DNA of 64,000 bases from Variovorax sp. TBS-050B. Its GTDB lineage: Bacteria; Pseudomonadota; Gammaproteobacteria; Burkholderiales; Burkholderiaceae_C. The stretch covers positions 4,625,001 through 4,689,000 of the forward strand of contig NZ_JARXYR010000002.1 in assembly GCF_029893635.1 (NCBI RefSeq), read 5' to 3'. Position numbers and translations under genes: made by a program. How positions within the stretch are numbered: the first letter of the stretch is position 1; every line of letters starts with the position of its first letter. The notes under the pieces are model-generated. The model was not told where the DNA came from. It was given only the letters and a program-made list of their open reading frames with translations, and did no database searches. Below, one piece after another: positions 16,668-25,672 of the stretch.

Positions 16668-17777
16668 TCAGGCTGCCTCGCGCACGGGCAGCTGCGCGCG
16701 CGCATAGGCTTCGAGTTCCGCGGCGCGGTGGGCGGCCGTGTGGTCCGAGAGGATGCGCTGGCGCGCGCGCTCGCCCACGGCGCGGCGTTCGTCCTCGGGC
16801 AGCTCGCGCAGGAGCTGCAGCACCTGTGCGGGCGAATCGGCGAGGAAGATCTCCTGCCCCGGCACCAGCAGGGTCTCGATGCCGTCCCAGCGGTCGCTGA
16901 TGATCGGCGTGCCGCAGGCGGCGGCCTCGAAGATGCGCACGCTCGGAGACCAGCCGGCTTCGATCATGTCGGCGCGCGTCACGTTGAGCGTGAAGCGCTG
17001 CCGGCTGTAGAAGGCGCGGTGCTCCGCGGGCGGCAGGTGCGCGGTGTAGCGCACGTTGTCCGGCCAGACGATGTGCGCCGGGTACTGCGCGCCGGCCACC
17101 TCGAAGCGGCCCTCCGGCCAGGCGCGCGCCGGCGCGAGCAGCAGCGCCTCCAGCGTGGGCTGGCGGTCGTCGCTGTAGGTGCCCATGTAGCCCAGGTCGC
17201 AGTCCTGCGCCACCGGCGCCGGGTGATAGAGCGCCGGATCGACCGAGCAATAGAGCACGCGCGCCGCCGGCGAGCCGTATTCGCGTTCGAGGCGCTCGAG
17301 CGTCGGGCCGCCGGTGAACGACAGGTACATGTCGTAGCCCGCGATCTGGCGCGCCTGCAGGTAGGTGGTGCCGCCGCGCGCGAGCGCGGCCAGCGTGACC
17401 GGCGTGTCGATGTCGTAGAACGCGGTGCAGCCCGACGCCTGCGTCTGCACCCAGTCGCCCACCGCCACCCCGTCGGGCACGAAGGAGCCGACGATCACCA
17501 GGTCGGCCTCGGCGACGTCGGCCGCATGGTCGCGCTGCAGGCCCGCGAGGTCGGCATAGAGCGCGGTGCGGCCGAACGGCGGATTCGGCAGGTCGCGGTG
17601 GCCGGCGTACCAGGGCACGTCGCGCTCGAGGAAGAGCACGTCGTGGCCGCGGCGCACGAGCTCGCGCACGAGGCCGCGGTAGGTGGTCGCGTGGCCGTTG
17701 CCCCAGGACGAGGTGATCGAGAGCCCGAGGATCACGATCCGCAGCGGCGCGCCGGTGGTGATGGCGGTCGCGCTCAC
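16668..17777 (-). CDS. CgeB-like glycosyltransferase (third of three)
   Basis: A 369-residue glycosyltransferase with a GT-B fold in the CgeB/DUF3880 style. The N-terminal half begins IVILGLSITSSWGNGHATTYRGLVREL. The C-terminal half has the nucleotide-sugar binding region TRADMIEAGWSPSVRIFEAAACGTPIISD, with the conserved Glu of the ExxACG signature, followed by a C-terminal helix rich in Arg and Ala. The start is a GTG whose TGA overlaps the previous stop (GTGA), so translation is coupled. It is paralogous to the next two upstream genes, suggesting successive sugar additions to the same acceptor. Confidence 0.82.
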   Translation of the reverse strand: MSATAITTGAPLRIVILGLSITSSWGNGHATTYRGLVRELVRRGHDVLFLERDVPWYAGHRDLPNPPFGRTALYADLAGLQRDHAADVAEADLVIVGSFVPDGVAVGDWVQTQASGCTAFYDIDTPVTLAALARGGTTYLQARQIAGYDMYLSFTGGPTLERLEREYGSPAARVLYCSVDPALYHPAPVAQDCDLGYMGTYSDDRQPTLEALLLAPARAWPEGRFEVAGAQYPAHIVWPDNVRYTAHLPPAEHRAFYSRQRFTLNVTRADMIEAGWSPSVRIFEAAACGTPIISDRWDGIETLLVPGQEIFLADSPAQVLQLLRELPEDERRAVGERARQRILSDHTAAHRAAELEAYARAQLPVREAA

Positions 17778-18892
17778 GACAGCACCTCCAGCGCCTGCGC
17801 CGCATCGGCGCCTTCGAGCAGCGCCTCCAGCTGCGCCGCGCGGTGCGCATAGGTGTGCTCGGCGAGCACGCGCCGGTAGGCGGCCTCGCCGATGCGGCGC
17901 GCCTTCGCCTCGTCGAGCGCGACCAGGTGGGCCGCCACCGCTTCGCCGCCGGCGGCCACCAGCACTTCGCTGTCCGGTTCGAGGAACTGCTCGATCCCCT
18001 CCCAGGCGTCGGTGATGAGGCAGGCAGCCGAACCCGCGGCCTCGAACACGCGCGTGGCCGGCGAGAAGCCGTAGCGCGCCATGCTGTCGCGGCTCACGTT
18101 GAGCACCGCCATCGGCGTGCGGTTGAAGGCGTTGTGGTCGGCGGTGTAGACGTGGCCGACGTAGCCCACGTTGCTCGGCATGGCCTTGTCGCTCCAGCCG
18201 CTGCCGCCGAGCAGGAAGCGCCGCCCGGGCAGCAGGCTCGCGGCATGGAGGAAGAACTCGTCCACCCGCGCTTCGCGGTCGGGCAGGCGGTTGCCGAGAA
18301 AGCCGAGGTCGGCCGCGAAGCGCGGATCGGGCCCCACGGGATGGTGCGTCGAGGGATCGAGCGCGTTGTAGATCGGCACGCAGTCGCGCGCGCCGATGCG
18401 CCGGTAGGCCTGCACCACCGGATCGCCGCCGCCGTAGGTCAGCACCATGTCGTAGCGTGGCACCAGCGCATGGAAGGGATCGCCGGCATCGGCCTGCAGG
18501 CGGTCGAGCGTGGCGGGCGCATCGACGTCCCAGAACACCACGCGCGTGCCGGGGCCCTGCAGGTCGAGCACGGCCTTCTCGAGCAGCGCGTCGAACACGC
18601 CCACGCCGCTGGCCTTGACCACGAGGTCGGCGCCGCGCGCATGCTCGACCATGCGCAGCGCGTTCTCCTCGCCCTCGCCCGGGTAGACGATCACCTCGGC
18701 CCAGTCGGGGTCGTCCATGTCGCGGTGCTGCTGGCGGCCGAAGGCGTCGGGTTCGTAGAAGCGCACGCGGTGGCCGCGCTCCGCGAGCGCGCGCACGATG
18801 CCGCGGTAGTAGGTGGCGGCACCGTTCCAGTAGGCCGAGACCAGGCTCGATGCGAAGAAGGCGATGTCCATTTTTCGTTGTTGACTCTTCAT
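17774..18892 (-). CDS. CgeB-like glycosyltransferase (second of three)
   Basis: A 372-residue paralogue of its neighbours: MDIAFFASSLVSAYWNGAATYYRGIVRAL at the start, then DVDAPATLDRLQAD, a central DLGFLGNRLPDREARVDEFF and the C-terminal TRVFEAAGSAACLITDAWEGIEQFLEP. It is probably a GT-B enzyme acting on the same product as the flanking genes. It begins at 18892 in an ATGA overlap with the previous gene. An internal ATG at 18871 (MDIAFF) is an alternative start. Donor and acceptor are unknown; UDP-xylose or UDP-glucuronate are possible donors, since their synthases are encoded nearby. Confidence 0.82.
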   Translation of the reverse strand: MKSQQRKMDIAFFASSLVSAYWNGAATYYRGIVRALAERGHRVRFYEPDAFGRQQHRDMDDPDWAEVIVYPGEGEENALRMVEHARGADLVVKASGVGVFDALLEKAVLDLQGPGTRVVFWDVDAPATLDRLQADAGDPFHALVPRYDMVLTYGGGDPVVQAYRRIGARDCVPIYNALDPSTHHPVGPDPRFAADLGFLGNRLPDREARVDEFFLHAASLLPGRRFLLGGSGWSDKAMPSNVGYVGHVYTADHNAFNRTPMAVLNVSRDSMARYGFSPATRVFEAAGSAACLITDAWEGIEQFLEPDSEVLVAAGGEAVAAHLVALDEAKARRIGEAAYRRVLAEHTYAHRAAQLEALLEGADAAQALEVLS

Positions 18893-20007
18893 GCGGCAAT
18901 GCTCCGGGGTTGGTCGTTCTCTTCGAGCGCGGCGTGGATGGCGAGCAGTTCGTCCACCCGGTGGGCGCAGGTGTGGCGCGCGAGCACCGTGTCCAGCCCC
19001 TGTTCGCGCAGCGCGCGCGCGAGGGCCTTGTCGTTGAGCACGTCACGCAGGTGGCGCTGCATCGCGGCGCCGTCCTCGGCCACGAGGAAGTCGCGGCCCG
19101 GCGTGAACAGGCCCTCGGCGTCGTTCCACGGGGCCGAGACCAGCGGAATGCCGCAGGCCAGCGCCTCGAACACGCGGATGGTCGGAATGCCGGGCAGCGC
19201 CTGCACGTAGGGCCGGCGCGGCACGTGCACCGTCACGCGGTGGCGCGCGAAGACGCGCGGGGCGCGGTGGTTCGGCAGCCAGCCCGCATAGCGGATGCCG
19301 GCGGCGCGCAGGCGCTCGAGCGCATGGTCGGGATAGCGCACGCCGTGCACGCGGGCGCGCAGCCGCAGCGCGCGCACGGGGGCGAGCAGGAACTCGTCGA
19401 GCTCGGCCTCGCGTTCGTCGTCGCCCCAGTTGCCGATCCAGACCAGGTCGCCCTCCTCCGTCTCGTCCGGAAGCGGATGGAAGTGCCGCGTGTCGGCCGC
19501 CTCGTGCCAGGTCCAGGCACGGCGCGCCCAGCCGCGGCGTTCGTAGAGATCGCGGATCACCTCGCCGAAGGCCAGCACGCCGTCGTAGTGCGCGAGGTCG
19601 TAGGCGGCCATGCTCGCCGCGTCGGTCACGCTGCGGTGGTGGGTGTCGTGGAAGAAGAGCCGGTAGCGCCCGCCGTCGCGCCGGTGCCGGCCGATGCGGC
19701 TCACCAGCGCATGGTCGTTCCACTCGTGCACGAGCACCACGTCGGCATCGGCGAGCGCTTCATCGAGGTCGAGCGTGGCGGGGTCGCAGGCGATGCTCTG
19801 CAGCTCGGGATAGACGCGCGCGAACTCCTCGATCGGCGCATGCCCGTGCTCGGCTTCGAGGTTCACGCGGCTCCAGGCGTCCGCGGGTTCGTACACCGCC
19901 AGTTCGTGGCCGCGCGCGAGCAGCTCGCTGCAGATGCCGCGAAGAAAATGGGCGTTGCCGTGGTTCCAGTCGGACACCAGCGAATGGCAGAACATCACGA
20001 AGCGCAT
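18889..20007 (-). CDS. CgeB-like glycosyltransferase (first of three)
   Basis: A 372-residue GT-B-like protein opening MRFVMFCHSLVSDWNHGNAHFLRGICSELLARGH. The middle has VWIGNWGDDEREAELDEFLL, and the donor-site region is IPTIRVFEALACGIPLVSAPW. AAGGAAC lies just before the ATG at 20007. It overlaps the GT4 gene by 13 bp and the next gene by 4 bp. The three CgeB-like genes in a row share length and layout and probably arose by duplication. Confidence 0.82.
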   Translation of the reverse strand: MRFVMFCHSLVSDWNHGNAHFLRGICSELLARGHELAVYEPADAWSRVNLEAEHGHAPIEEFARVYPELQSIACDPATLDLDEALADADVVLVHEWNDHALVSRIGRHRRDGGRYRLFFHDTHHRSVTDAASMAAYDLAHYDGVLAFGEVIRDLYERRGWARRAWTWHEAADTRHFHPLPDETEEGDLVWIGNWGDDEREAELDEFLLAPVRALRLRARVHGVRYPDHALERLRAAGIRYAGWLPNHRAPRVFARHRVTVHVPRRPYVQALPGIPTIRVFEALACGIPLVSAPWNDAEGLFTPGRDFLVAEDGAAMQRHLRDVLNDKALARALREQGLDTVLARHTCAHRVDELLAIHAALEENDQPRSIAA

Positions 20008-21143
20008 GCAGGTTCCTTGGTGTTGCTGTGCGCGCGCGGCAGCGGTGCCGCGCACAGGCGGCGGTAGGCGCCGAGGTAGGCATCGGCCATGCGCGCCGGG
20101 CTGAAATGCCGCGCGCGCGCCAGCGCCTTCTGCGCCATCCGCGCCCGCAGCGCGTCGTCGCCGATCAGGCTCAGCAAGGCGGCATGCAGCGCCTCGTGGT
20201 CCTCGGGCGGCACGTAGAGCGCGGCATCGCCCCAGACCTCGCGCAGGCTCGGCAGGTCGCCGAGCACCAGCGCGCAGCCCGAGAGGCCCGCTTCGAGCGC
20301 ACTGAGCCCGAAAGGCTCGTAGCGCGCGGGCAAGGCGTAGATCGCGGCCTGCGCGAGCTGCGCGGCGAGCGCCTCGGGCGCGAGTTCGCCGAGCCACTGC
20401 ACGGCCGATGCATGCGCGGCGGTTAGCGCCGCATCGCCGGGCGCCGCCGTGGCGCCTGCCACGCGCACCGGCCAGGGCAGCCGCGGCGCGACGGCTTCGA
20501 GGGCCGAGAGGTTCTTGGCCGCGTCCCAGAGCCGGCCCGCCGAAAGGATGAACGGCGCCTTCGCACCCGCCGCGAAGCGCGCGGGATCGCGGCCATTGGG
20601 CAGCACGAGGCCGCCGCGCCGGTACCGGTGATCGAGCGCGAGCGCGGCGAGCATGGCCTCGGTCGGCGCGCCCACGAGGTCGGCCCCCTCGAGCCCGCGC
20701 CGCACCACGTCGCGGTAGGTGTTCCATTCGGCCGGCGCGGCGCAGCGGTGCACCGCGCGCCACCACGAAGCCACGCAGGAATGCGCCACCACCAGCTTGG
20801 CCGCGGCGAAGGGCAGCGCACCGAAGGCGAACTGGTTGAGATGGACGACGTCGGGCCGCAGCACGGCTTCGAGTTCGAGCAGCCATTCGCCGGCGGCGCG
20901 CACCTCGTCCCAGGGGGCGTCCATCCATTCGAGCTTCCAGCGGCTCTCGTGCAGCGACATGCCATCGCCCGCGAGCGCGGCCGCCTGCGCGCGCTGCGCG
21001 GGCGAAAGCGCCCTGCCCATGGTGGCGAGCGACACGCGCATGCCGCGTTCGCGCAGCGCGCCCGCGAGCTCGATCGCATGCGTCCAGACGCCGCCGACCG
21101 TGTCGGCCGTCATCAGCACTTGGCGCGGTGCTTCAGCGCGCAT
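19995..21143 (-). CDS. GT4-family glycosyltransferase
   Basis: A 382-residue GT-B glycosyltransferase. The N-terminal domain starts RQVLMTADTVGGVWTHAIELAGAL (the GGVWTHA glycine loop) with PDVVHLNQFAFGALPF. The C-terminal domain has FILSAGRLWDAAKNLSAL and YEPFGLSALEAGLSGCALVLGD, the EPFGLxxxEAxxxG signature of GT4 enzymes. A retaining mechanism is expected. The start at 21143 overlaps the preceding oxidoreductase by 11 bp; an ATG three codons upstream is also possible. The C-terminus reads 13 bp into the next gene. Confidence 0.88.
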   Translation of the reverse strand: MRAEAPRQVLMTADTVGGVWTHAIELAGALRERGMRVSLATMGRALSPAQRAQAAALAGDGMSLHESRWKLEWMDAPWDEVRAAGEWLLELEAVLRPDVVHLNQFAFGALPFAAAKLVVAHSCVASWWRAVHRCAAPAEWNTYRDVVRRGLEGADLVGAPTEAMLAALALDHRYRRGGLVLPNGRDPARFAAGAKAPFILSAGRLWDAAKNLSALEAVAPRLPWPVRVAGATAAPGDAALTAAHASAVQWLGELAPEALAAQLAQAAIYALPARYEPFGLSALEAGLSGCALVLGDLPSLREVWGDAALYVPPEDHEALHAALLSLIGDDALRARMAQKALARARHFSPARMADAYLGAYRRLCAAPLPRAHSNTKEPACAS

Positions 21144-22173
21144 AGATCGCATCCAGCACCGCCGCCACCTCGGCCAGCCGCTCGATCGCCGGGTCGTAGC
21201 GCCCGCCGCGCGCGAGCGCGCGCGCCCAGTGCGTGGCCGCGCGCCCGCCCCAGTCGTCGGGCGGCGCGGCAAGCGGCAGCGCGCGCGTGCCTTCGAAGCG
21301 CTCGGCCGTGAAGTCGTAGAAGGAACCGCCCACGTTGCGGAACGCGGCGCCGCCCTGCGTGCCGTGGAACGCGGCCTCGATCACCGCATCGCGGCCGGCC
21401 GGCAGGTTCCACGAACAGGCGAGCCGCACCACGCAGCCGCCTGCCAGGTCGATCTGCGCGACCGCATGGTCCTCGACCACGCCCGAGGGCAGCGCGAGCC
21501 GGCGCCCGCCCGCATGCAGGCGGCTCGAGACCGCCTCCACGCGGGGAAAGTCCAGCGTCCAGAGCGCGAGGTCGACCAGGTGGATGCCGAGGTCGATCAC
21601 GCAGCCGCCGCCCGACAGCACCGGATCGCGGAACCACGGCTTGTCCGGCCCGTAGGCGTTGTGGAACACGAGGTCGATCGCATAGACCTCGCCGATGCCG
21701 CCGGTCGACACCAGTTCGCGGATGCGCTGCATGCCCTGGGTCCGGCGGTAGGACAGGTCCACGTCGAGCAGCCGGTCGGCGCGGCGCGCCGCGTCGATCA
21801 CGCCGCGCGTCTCGGCCGCCGTGCGCGCGAGCGGCTTCTGGCAGAACACCGCCACCCCACGCGCGAGCGCCGCCTCGGCCTGCTGCGCATGAAGCGCGCT
21901 GGGCGTGGCGATGACGAGGCCGTCGAGGTCCTGGTCCAGCAGCGCATCGAGCGAGTCCACGCCCGCCGCGTCCGGCGCAATGGCACAGGCGGCCTCGCGC
22001 GCCGCGGGCTCGGCGTCGGCGATGGCGGCGATCTCGGCCGCGCCGTCGCGCGCGATCGCCTCCATGCGGTTGCGGCCGATCCAGCCCACGCCGAGGAAGC
22101 CCAGGCGCGGCCTGCGCACCGGCGCGGCCGCGGCGCCCGCATCGCGCACGCTGAAAGCGCCTTCGGCCCTCAC
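21133..22173 (-). CDS. Gfo/Idh/MocA family oxidoreductase
   Basis: A 346-residue NAD(P)-dependent sugar oxidoreductase. The Rossmann loop is GFLGVGWIGRNRMEAI; the family EKP motif appears as QKPLA, with Gln in place of Glu. The catalytic-region sequence GGCVIDLGIHLVDLALW holds the conserved Asp and His. It may oxidise or epimerise a sugar or inositol intermediate. The GTG start at 22173 overlaps the stop of the previous gene (GTGA), giving translational coupling inside the minus-strand operon. Confidence 0.87.
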   Translation of the reverse strand: MRAEGAFSVRDAGAAAAPVRRPRLGFLGVGWIGRNRMEAIARDGAAEIAAIADAEPAAREAACAIAPDAAGVDSLDALLDQDLDGLVIATPSALHAQQAEAALARGVAVFCQKPLARTAAETRGVIDAARRADRLLDVDLSYRRTQGMQRIRELVSTGGIGEVYAIDLVFHNAYGPDKPWFRDPVLSGGGCVIDLGIHLVDLALWTLDFPRVEAVSSRLHAGGRRLALPSGVVEDHAVAQIDLAGGCVVRLACSWNLPAGRDAVIEAAFHGTQGGAAFRNVGGSFYDFTAERFEGTRALPLAAPPDDWGGRAATHWARALARGGRYDPAIERLAEVAAVLDAIYAR

Positions 22174-23123
22174 GTGGTCACCACCGCTTTGAGAAAACCG
22201 TCGGGCCGCGTGCGCGTGAGCTCGAGCGCCTCGCCGAGCCGGTCGAGCGGCAGGCGGTGGGTGAAGAGCGGCGCCGGATCGAGCCGGCCCTCCGCCATCA
22301 GCGCCACCGCCTCGCGGATGCCCTGCACGTACATGCGCGGATCGCGCTCGTGCGCGTTGATCACGTCGATGCCGCGCCAGTTCCACATCTGCATGTTGAC
22401 CTGGCGCGTGCCGTCCTGGTGGTAGCCGGCGATCACGAGCCGCCCCCGCTCGCCGGTGAGCTCGCCCGCGAGGTCGAGCGGCCACTGCAGGCCGACCGCC
22501 TCGATGGTGCGCTCGCACATGCGCTCGCCCGTGAGGCGCTTCACCTCGTCGAGGATGCGCCAGTGGTCGTCCATGACGATGGTGTGGGCCGCGCCCGCCG
22601 CGCGCGCCACCTCCAGCGCGAAGGGCCGGCGCGAGATCGCGATCACCCGCGCGCCGGCGTCGGCCGCCAGCCGCGTGAGGATCGCGCCGAGAAAGCCGAT
22701 GCCCACGATCGCCACCGTCTGCCCCGCGCGGATCTCGCTGCGGCGGAAGATGTTGACCGCGCAGCCCAGCGGCTCGCCGGGCATCGCCGCCTTGGCGAGC
22801 GAGGCCGGCAGCGGCACCACGGCCGCGGCATCGGCCACGTCGTACTCGGCATGCGCGCGGTAGGTGAGCGCGGCCACGCGGTCGCCGACCGCGAGGCCTT
22901 CGACGCCCTCGCCCAGCGCCGCCACGCGGCCCCAGCCCTCGTGGCCCGGCGCGCCCGCGGGCTGCGGGTATTCGAACCAGGACCGGCCTTCCCACAACGG
23001 CAGGCTCGAGGCGCACACGCCCGAGCCTTCGAGCTGCAGCAGCACCTGGCCCGCGCCCGGCTCGGGGCGGTCCACGCGCTGCAGGATCGCCTGTCCGGGC
23101 GATGCAATCACGCTGGCGAGCAT
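22170..23123 (-). CDS. Zinc-type medium-chain alcohol dehydrogenase
   Basis: A 317-residue MDR protein. The catalytic-zinc region is SGVCASSLPLWEG followed by GAPGHEGWGRV (Cys and His-Glu ligands), and the NAD(P) loop is VAIVGIGFLGAILTRLA. The four-Cys structural zinc loop seen in classical alcohol dehydrogenases is missing, in keeping with the short length. GGGAGG precedes the ATG at 23123, two bases after the preceding stop. In the cluster it probably oxidises or reduces a hydroxyl of the sugar or polyol being assembled. Confidence 0.88.
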   Translation of the reverse strand: MLASVIASPGQAILQRVDRPEPGAGQVLLQLEGSGVCASSLPLWEGRSWFEYPQPAGAPGHEGWGRVAALGEGVEGLAVGDRVAALTYRAHAEYDVADAAAVVPLPASLAKAAMPGEPLGCAVNIFRRSEIRAGQTVAIVGIGFLGAILTRLAADAGARVIAISRRPFALEVARAAGAAHTIVMDDHWRILDEVKRLTGERMCERTIEAVGLQWPLDLAGELTGERGRLVIAGYHQDGTRQVNMQMWNWRGIDVINAHERDPRMYVQGIREAVALMAEGRLDPAPLFTHRLPLDRLGEALELTRTRPDGFLKAVVTT

Positions 23124-23125
23124 GC

Positions 23126-24259
23126 TCACCTCCCGCTCATCGCGAGCAGCGGGCTGTGCCGGTCGGCCTTGCGCGGCGCCGCCGCGGGCTCGGCGCGCAT
23201 CTGCTGCAGCCAGCGGTAGAGGCGCTCGACGCCCTGGCGCGCATCGATGGCGGGGCGCCATCCGGTCGCGGCCTCGAAGCGCCGCGTGTCCGAGACGTAG
23301 TAGCGCTGGTCGCCGGTGCGCCAGTCCTCGTGCGCGGTCGCGGGCCGCCGGCCGTCGAGGCGCTCGATCTGGTCCAGCAGGTCGAGCAGGCTGATCACGT
23401 TGCGCGGGCCGCCGCCGATGTTGAAGGCGCTGCCCGCGAGCTTGTCGATGTGATGCTGCGCGAGCACGAAGGCATCCACCAGGTCGTCGACGAAGAGGAT
23501 GTCGCGCACCTGCTTGCCGTCGCCGAAGAGCGTGATCGGCTCGCCGTCGAGCGCGCGCAGCAGGAAGTGCGCGACCCAGCCCTGGTCCTCGGTGCCGAAC
23601 TGCCGCTGCCCGTAGATGCAGCTCATGCGGAACACGACGGTCTTCATGCCGTAGCTGCGCGCATAGTCGTGCACGTACTGGTCGGCCGTGCCCTTGGAGC
23701 AGCCGTAGGGGCTGTGGAAGTCGAGCGGCCGCGCCTCGGAGATGCCGTGCGCCGCGATGTCGGCCGCCACGGGGCGGTAGCGCTGGTCCTCGAGCTTCAG
23801 GCCCACGTCCTCCAGGCCGCCATAGACCTTGTTGGTCGAGGTCACGAGCACCGAGGGCGGCACCGGCTGCGCGCGCGCCGCCTCGAGCACGTTGAGGGTG
23901 CCGAGCGCGTTGATCGCGAAGTCCTCGCGCGGATCGACGAGGCTCGTGGTCACCGCGACCTGGGCCGCGAAGTGGAACACGTGGCCGGCCCTGGCGACCG
24001 CCCGCTCCACCGCCGCGGCGTCGCGGATGTCGGCCACCATCACGTCGAGGCCGGTCGGATGGTTCTGCTCCAGCCAGGCCAGGTTGCGCTCCACGCCCGG
24101 ACGCGAGAGGTTGTCCAGCACCAGCACGCGCTGGCCTTCGGACAGCAGCCGGTGCGCGAGGTTCGCGCCGACGAAGCCCGCGCCGCCCGTGATGAGCGTG
24201 ACCCGGTCCTTGCCGTTGAGCGCGCGCCGGGGGGTGAGTACCGCGTCCCTGCTGTTCAT
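23126..24259 (-). CDS. NAD-dependent sugar epimerase (CDP-paratose-2-epimerase-like)
   Basis: A 377-residue extended SDR. It has the TGGAGFVGANLAHRLL dinucleotide loop, HFAAQVAVTTSLVDP, STNKVYGG and the catalytic SPYGCSKGTADQYV (Tyr-x-x-x-Lys), followed by FRMSCIYGQRQFGTEDQGWVAHF, a segment typical of CDP-tyvelose/CDP-paratose 2-epimerases. The true nucleotide sugar is unknown. It overlaps the preceding epimerase gene by ATGA. The pair of different epimerases suggests that the final glycoside contains an unusual sugar. Confidence 0.87.
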   Translation of the reverse strand: MNSRDAVLTPRRALNGKDRVTLITGGAGFVGANLAHRLLSEGQRVLVLDNLSRPGVERNLAWLEQNHPTGLDVMVADIRDAAAVERAVARAGHVFHFAAQVAVTTSLVDPREDFAINALGTLNVLEAARAQPVPPSVLVTSTNKVYGGLEDVGLKLEDQRYRPVAADIAAHGISEARPLDFHSPYGCSKGTADQYVHDYARSYGMKTVVFRMSCIYGQRQFGTEDQGWVAHFLLRALDGEPITLFGDGKQVRDILFVDDLVDAFVLAQHHIDKLAGSAFNIGGGPRNVISLLDLLDQIERLDGRRPATAHEDWRTGDQRYYVSDTRRFEAATGWRPAIDARQGVERLYRWLQQMRAEPAAAPRKADRHSPLLAMSGR

Positions 24260-25374
24260 ATGGCCAACCCGCGCGCCGAGAGTTCCGCGCTCGCCTGCGC
24301 CACGCGGTCCACCGCGGCCTGCCCTTCGAGCCAGGCCGCGAGTTCGGCCAGGCCGTCGTCCAGCGTCACGCGCGGCGTGTAGCCGAGCACGCGGCGCGCC
24401 TTGGAGATGTCGGCGTAGCAGTGGCGGATGTCGCCGACCCGGTACTTGCCCGTGATCTCGGGCAGCAGGTCCTGCTTGCCCACGGCCTGGGCCACGCGCT
24501 CGGCGATGTCGCGCACGCTGTGCGCCTCGCCGCTGCCGATGTTGAACACCTCGCCGGCCGCCGCCGGCATCTCGAGCGCGAGCCGGCAGGCGCGCGCGAT
24601 GTCGTAGACGCTCACGAAGTCGCGCTGCTGGTGACCGTCCTCGAAGATCTTCGGCGGGCTGTCGTTGAGCAGCCGCGAGGCGAAGATCGCGAGCACGCCG
24701 GTGTAGGGATTGGACAGCGCCTGGCGCGGACCGTAGGCGTTGAAGAAGCGCAGCGCGGCCGTCGGGATGTTGTAGGCGCGGCCGATCATCAGGCACATGC
24801 GCTCCTGGTCGAACTTGGACAGCGCGTACACCGAGGCCAGCGCCGGCGGCTTGTCCTCGGGCGTGGGCGCGGGCACGAGGGCGATGCCGTCCTCGTCGCG
24901 CCATTCCCAGTCGCCGCGGCGCAGCTGCTCCAGCGTGCGCTCCTGCACCGTGCGCAGCTCGCCGGCCGCGGTGCGGTAGAGGCCTTCGCCATAGAGGCTC
25001 ATGCTCGATGCCACCACCAGCCGCTTCACGGGCCGTTCGATCAGCGCCTCCAGCAGCACCGCGGTGCCGAGGTTGTTGACGCGCGTGTAGTGCGCCACCT
25101 CGTACATGCTCTGGCCCACGCCGACGGCCGATGCGAAGTGGTAGACCGCATCGATGCCCTTGAGCGCCGCGCGCACCGCCTGCGGGTCGCACACGTCGCC
25201 GACCATGAGTTCCACGTCGGCCTCGAGGTAGTCGGGCCTGCGGCCCGAGTCGCCATGCACCTGAGGCGCGAGGTTGTCGAGGACGCGCACGCGATAGCCG
25301 TGGGAAAGAAGCTCGTCCGCCAGATGCGAGCCGATGAAGCCGGCACCGCCGGTGATGAGAATGTGCTGAGACAT
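24256..25374 (-). CDS. NAD-dependent nucleotide-sugar epimerase/dehydratase
   Basis: A 372-residue extended SDR: HILITGGAGFIGSHLADELL loop, HFASAVGVGQSMYEVAHYTRVN, SSMSLYGEG, catalytic YALSKFDQE (Tyr-x-x-x-Lys), RFFNAYGPRQALSNPYTGV and DGHQQRDFVSVYDIA. It has a longer than usual insertion between the Ser and Tyr segments. The specificity cannot be read from sequence. AAGGGG precedes the ATG at 25374. This is the first gene of the nine-gene minus-strand cluster, so the promoter should lie in the 298-bp region up to 25672. Confidence 0.88.
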   Translation of the reverse strand: MSQHILITGGAGFIGSHLADELLSHGYRVRVLDNLAPQVHGDSGRRPDYLEADVELMVGDVCDPQAVRAALKGIDAVYHFASAVGVGQSMYEVAHYTRVNNLGTAVLLEALIERPVKRLVVASSMSLYGEGLYRTAAGELRTVQERTLEQLRRGDWEWRDEDGIALVPAPTPEDKPPALASVYALSKFDQERMCLMIGRAYNIPTAALRFFNAYGPRQALSNPYTGVLAIFASRLLNDSPPKIFEDGHQQRDFVSVYDIARACRLALEMPAAAGEVFNIGSGEAHSVRDIAERVAQAVGKQDLLPEITGKYRVGDIRHCYADISKARRVLGYTPRVTLDDGLAELAAWLEGQAAVDRVAQASAELSARGLAI

Positions 25375-25672
25375 GAAACCCCTTCTTGTTTGATTTCGCC
25401 GGCGGCTCCGCAACGGAGGAACGGCGTGCGTCCAACGCCTTGGCGAAGCGCAAAAGTCGGCGAAAAGCGGCCGCCTTGATGTGCGAAGGTACTTACCTGC
25501 GTGTAGGCAAGATGCCCTGTTACGCCACTGCTGAGTTGGCTGCGCGCATAGAGCGCGTTTCGCGTGCGCGCAGCGCTTCAAACCGGCGTAGATTGCAAAG
25601 GAACAAAGCAGCGGCTTTGTGCAACATCACGTCCGCCGCGCGCATGCGGCGGCACTCGCAAAGGCTTCCAAC
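25375..25672. other. Divergent intergenic region between the two arms of the glycoside locus
   Basis: A 298-bp region, clearly less GC-rich than its flanks, with no convincing reading frame. It must hold the promoters of the nine-gene minus-strand operon and of the inositol-phosphate synthase operon. No sigma-54 motif with correct spacing is seen on either strand. Two inverted repeats stand near the plus-strand start: ACAAAGC-agcg-GCTTTGT at 25603-25620 and a GC-rich one (CCGCC...GGCGG) near 25632-25651. Both would lie in the leader or promoter of the inositol-phosphate synthase gene. Confidence 0.6.
25603..25620. repeat. Perfect 7-bp inverted repeat upstream of the inositol-phosphate synthase gene
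   Basis: ACAAAGC and GCTTTGT are separated by 4 bases and flanked by TTGCAAAG on the left and TGCAAC on the right. It ends 52 bp before the ATG. It is either a regulator site or a leader hairpin; there is no T-run, so it is not a terminator. Confidence 0.45.
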
